DNA of 34,579 bases from an uncultured Lachnospiraceae bacterium (GTDB lineage Bacteria > Bacillota > Clostridia > Lachnospirales > Lachnospiraceae): contig CACWQE010000025.1 of assembly GCA_902762905.1 (NCBI GenBank), positions 1-34,579 of the forward strand, in the 5' to 3' direction. The notes under the pieces are model-generated. The model had not been told where the DNA came from. It ran no database searches and saw nothing but the letters and a program-made list of their open reading frames with translations. Each line of letters begins with the position of its first letter. Position 1 is the first letter of the stretch. The translations under genes and the position numbers were made by a program. Shown one piece after another: positions 33,090 through 34,579 of this stretch.

Positions 33090-33821
33090 ATGTATGAAAT
33101 GAAACGGCGGGTGACCTATTCGGAAGTTGCCCCAGATCTTAAAGTAAATATGGCAGGGCTTGTGCATTATTTTCAAGATTGCACAATTGCTCATTCAGAG
33201 ACCGTAGGGCTAGGTGTGTCAGCAGTGGAACAAACACACCGTGCATGGTTTTTATCAAGCTGGCAGATAGAGGTTGAGCGTTATCCAGAATTTATGGAAC
33301 AGATTACAGTCCGGACTTGGGCACATGATTTCAAGGGAATGTATGGTCATCGTAATTTTGACCTGTTAGACGAAATGGGCAAGCCGATTGTGCGGGCAAA
33401 TTCCATCTGGATACTTATGGATGTAGAGAAAATGATGCCAGCCCGGATTACAGAAGAAGATGCAGCACCGTATCCGTTAGAACCGGCATTGGACATGGAG
33501 TATGAGCCAAGAAAGATTAAGGTTATGGGAGAAGAGAATCGCATCGTGTCACAGACATGGGAGCCGATTACAGTGAAGCCGTCTTTTCTGGATTCGAATC
33601 ATCATGTGAATAATGGGAGATATGTGGAAGAGGCGATGGATTGTCTGTTACAGAATGATGTTCCAATTCACAAAATGCGTGTTGATTACCGAAAAGCAGC
33701 AAAACTTGGGGATGTCATGCATCCGGTGTGCTATTGTAAGGATGGGGTGCAACAAGTTGTGTTCTTGGATGATGCAGGCAACATTTATGTTATCGTAGAA
33801 TGTCACCCTTGCACAGCGTAA
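33090..33821 (+). CDS. Acyl-ACP thioesterase
   Basis: A 243-residue double hot-dog protein of the FatA/FatB-like acyl-ACP thioesterase family, which releases fatty acids from acyl carrier protein. The second hot-dog has the catalytic segment FLDSNHHVNNGRYVEEAMD (167-184) with Asp168, Asn170, His172 and nearby Glu180/181; the first has YSEVAPDLKVNMAGLVHYFQ. AAGGAG precedes the ATG, with a good promoter. The last residues, HPCTA, and the stop codon are encoded by the start of a dispersed repeat, so the native tail may have been replaced or trimmed. Confidence 0.92.
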   Translation: MYEMKRRVTYSEVAPDLKVNMAGLVHYFQDCTIAHSETVGLGVSAVEQTHRAWFLSSWQIEVERYPEFMEQITVRTWAHDFKGMYGHRNFDLLDEMGKPIVRANSIWILMDVEKMMPARITEEDAAPYPLEPALDMEYEPRKIKVMGEENRIVSQTWEPITVKPSFLDSNHHVNNGRYVEEAMDCLLQNDVPIHKMRVDYRKAAKLGDVMHPVCYCKDGVQQVVFLDDAGNIYVIVECHPCTA

Positions 33822-33911
33822 GTGAGACGGACGCGCGAAACATTAGGTTTCAAATCGGTTGCAAGGATATAACATATCATCGTAGTCACTACTCATCACT
33901 CGTAGCGGATA
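33805..33911 (+). repeat. Dispersed repeat, right copy
   Basis: This matches the minus strand of 71-176 over about 107 bp at roughly 85% identity by eye. Its first 15 bases, ACCCTTGCACAGCGT, equal the arm of the hairpin at 32776-32790. The repeat begins inside the thioesterase coding region and gives it its stop codon. Confidence 0.85.
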
Positions 33912-34128
33912 CTAAGAATGTGCCATTCATGTTTTATGCAGTGCCTTTCGAAAAGTCTGCACCTTGCTCGGCTAACGTTCCTAATGCTGTCGCAAGGTGC
34001 AGGACATTTTCTTAAGGCATATATAGTGTTATGCGGCACATTCATGTACCGGCGGTTCTAAAGTAACTGCTTATGATAGATGTTATATCCTTGCAACCGA
34101 TATTTACGTTATTGTGTTTCGCACTGTT
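33836..34128. repeat. Large imperfect palindrome containing the right repeat copy
   Basis: A 22-bp perfect inverted pair, ATCGGTTGCAAGGATATAAC at 33854 onward (to 33875) and its complement at 34080-34101, is extended outward by GCGAAAC/GTTTCGC and inward by GAATGTGCC/GGCACATTC. The centre is an 11-bp hairpin, CTGCACCTTGC (33957-33967) with GCAAGGTGCAG (33992-34002). No coding frame is convincing here. The right arm looks like a diverged, partial copy of the same repeat. Confidence 0.7.
33957..34013 (+). terminator. Hairpin with downstream T-rich stretch
   Basis: The 11-bp stem CTGCACCTTGC/GCAAGGTGCAG with a 24-nt loop is followed by GACATTTTCTT. It is the only terminator-like structure after the thioesterase gene, about 135 bp past its stop, and is the core of the palindromic repeat. 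Confidence 0.45.
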
Positions 34129-34252
34129 CACATCAGAATCTACTACGCTATGCTTATCGCCATCCCGAAGCCGTCCGGCGTTAATATGTCATCGGAACTT
34201 TGACCGTAGTTAACTTTGATAACTTGATATTCAATCTGTTAAACAAAGAAAA
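34129..34252. other. Intergenic stretch without recognised features
   Basis: Between the palindromic repeat and the minus-strand terminator I see no gene, RNA or clear motif. Confidence 0.5.
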
Positions 34253-34313
34253 ACGGATATGAATGATAATCATACAGACTAATTACAAGTCTGTGTTCTT
34301 AATTCATATCCGT
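34240..34313 (-). terminator. Rho-independent terminator of the right-edge gene
   Basis: ACGGATATGAAT (34253-34264) and ATTCATATCCGT (34302-34313) form a 12-bp stem, with a second stem ACAGACT/AGTCTGT nested inside (34274-34294). On the minus strand it is followed by TTTTTCTTTGTTT. It lies 22 bp after the stop of the coiled-coil gene. Confidence 0.88.
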
Positions 34314-34335
34314 CTTTATGTTTCGTTTAAGATAA

Positions 34336-34579
34336 CTATAATAATCCGTATTGCTTCTTCAATGCAATCAATTCCGCATGCTGGCTCGCAATAGTAGCAT
34401 CTTTGTCGGCGAGTTCTGTTTTATAAGCTGCTAATTGCTCTTTCTGTTCTGCTAGTTGTTCGTCCTTTTCTGCCAATTGTTCGTCCTTTTCTGCCAGCTG
34501 CATTGACAATGTCTTGATCTTCAACTCTGTCATAGATGACACCTCCCTCTGATATTCCGGGTAATGTGTAAATATCTTC
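34336..34579 (-). CDS. C-terminal coiled-coil part of a protein running off the window
   Basis: The minus-strand frame is open from the window edge to the stop, encoding KIFTHYPEYQREVSSMTELK and then a heptad-rich coiled coil with three LAEKDEQ/LAEQKEQ units and the end ALKKQYGLL. I think it is the tail of a longer protein, since the bases before the first Met still read as plausible protein. However, GGAGG stands 8 bp before the ATG at 34533, so a separate 65-residue protein is possible. Similar tails occur on Rpn-type nuclease/transposase-like proteins of this bacterial group, but the piece is too short to assign. Confidence 0.55.
   Translation of the reverse strand, partial: KIFTHYPEYQREVSSMTELKIKTLSMQLAEKDEQLAEKDEQLAEQKEQLAAYKTELADKDATIASQHAELIALKKQYGLL
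34456..34496 (-). repeat. Tandem 21-bp repeat inside the coiled-coil gene
   Basis: Two copies of a 21-bp unit, TTGTTCGTCCTTTTCTGCCA plus one base, are identical in 20 positions and lie head to tail. Each encodes one LAEKDEQ heptad on the minus strand, and a third, diverged unit follows. Gain or loss of a unit would keep the reading frame. Confidence 0.85.

Noticed and set aside
33800..34015. 71-codon open frame after the thioesterase gene
   Set aside because: It lies wholly in the palindromic repeat, and its frame is not protein-like.

Overview
The window is a chromosomal segment of a Gram-positive anaerobe of the Clostridia, most probably family Lachnospiraceae; the species cannot be named from the sequence. 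The basis is moderate-to-low GC, strong GGAGG-type ribosome sites, sigma-A-like promoters, tRNAs without encoded CCA, and a typical clostridial gene set: ATP-type PEP carboxykinase, paired half-size chromate transporters, a YqjW/UvrX-type Y-family polymerase with a YolD partner, MoxR-DUF58-transglutaminase, cytidylate-kinase-like and DUF1015 genes. No rRNA, prophage, complete insertion sequence or CRISPR array was seen.

Layout. 1-180 is a dispersed repeat. 230-1832 is a small transport operon (half-size EamA and two CHR proteins). 1922-7804 holds an SDR, pckA with its own promoter, leader hairpin and terminator, a D-2-hydroxyacid dehydrogenase, tspO and an NSS-type sodium symporter. 7938-9805 is the Y-family polymerase/YolD pair, followed by an opposing glycerol-1-phosphate-dehydrogenase-like gene. 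11113-18575 is one tightly spaced plus-strand array behind a good promoter: sugar-phosphate isomerase-like TIM barrel, GAF-GGDEF diguanylate cyclase, TIR protein with zinc ribbons, receiver-class III nucleotide cyclase, an unrecognised 337-residue protein and an exported papain-like peptidase. This is the most unusual part of the window. It places synthesis of c-di-GMP and of a cyclic mononucleotide beside a TIR domain that keeps the NADase glutamate.

18581-24502 contains a CPA1 antiporter, a NYN-LOTUS RNA-binding protein, tRNA-Gly(CCC), an XRE regulator with a degenerate S24-like domain and a visible operator, DUF1015 and a cytidylate-kinase-like protein. 24571-31705 has a CLC transporter whose motifs look fluoride-type, overlapped by a possible 28-codon leader ORF, then MoxR, DUF58, transglutaminase and a membrane-anchored GH3 hydrolase, probably a cell-envelope operon. 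31819-33821 has a WYL regulator, tRNA-Gln(CTG) on the minus strand and an acyl-ACP thioesterase.

The second notable theme is a dispersed palindromic repeat family. A unit of about 107 bp lies in inverted orientation near the two ends of the window (71-176 and 33805-33911). The right copy belongs to a large imperfect palindrome reaching about 34128. The head of the repeat, as a 15-bp perfect hairpin at 32776-32817, supplies the last codons of the WYL gene, and the right copy supplies the last codons and stop of the thioesterase gene, in a different frame. The right edge holds the C-terminal coiled coil of a minus-strand gene that runs off the window.
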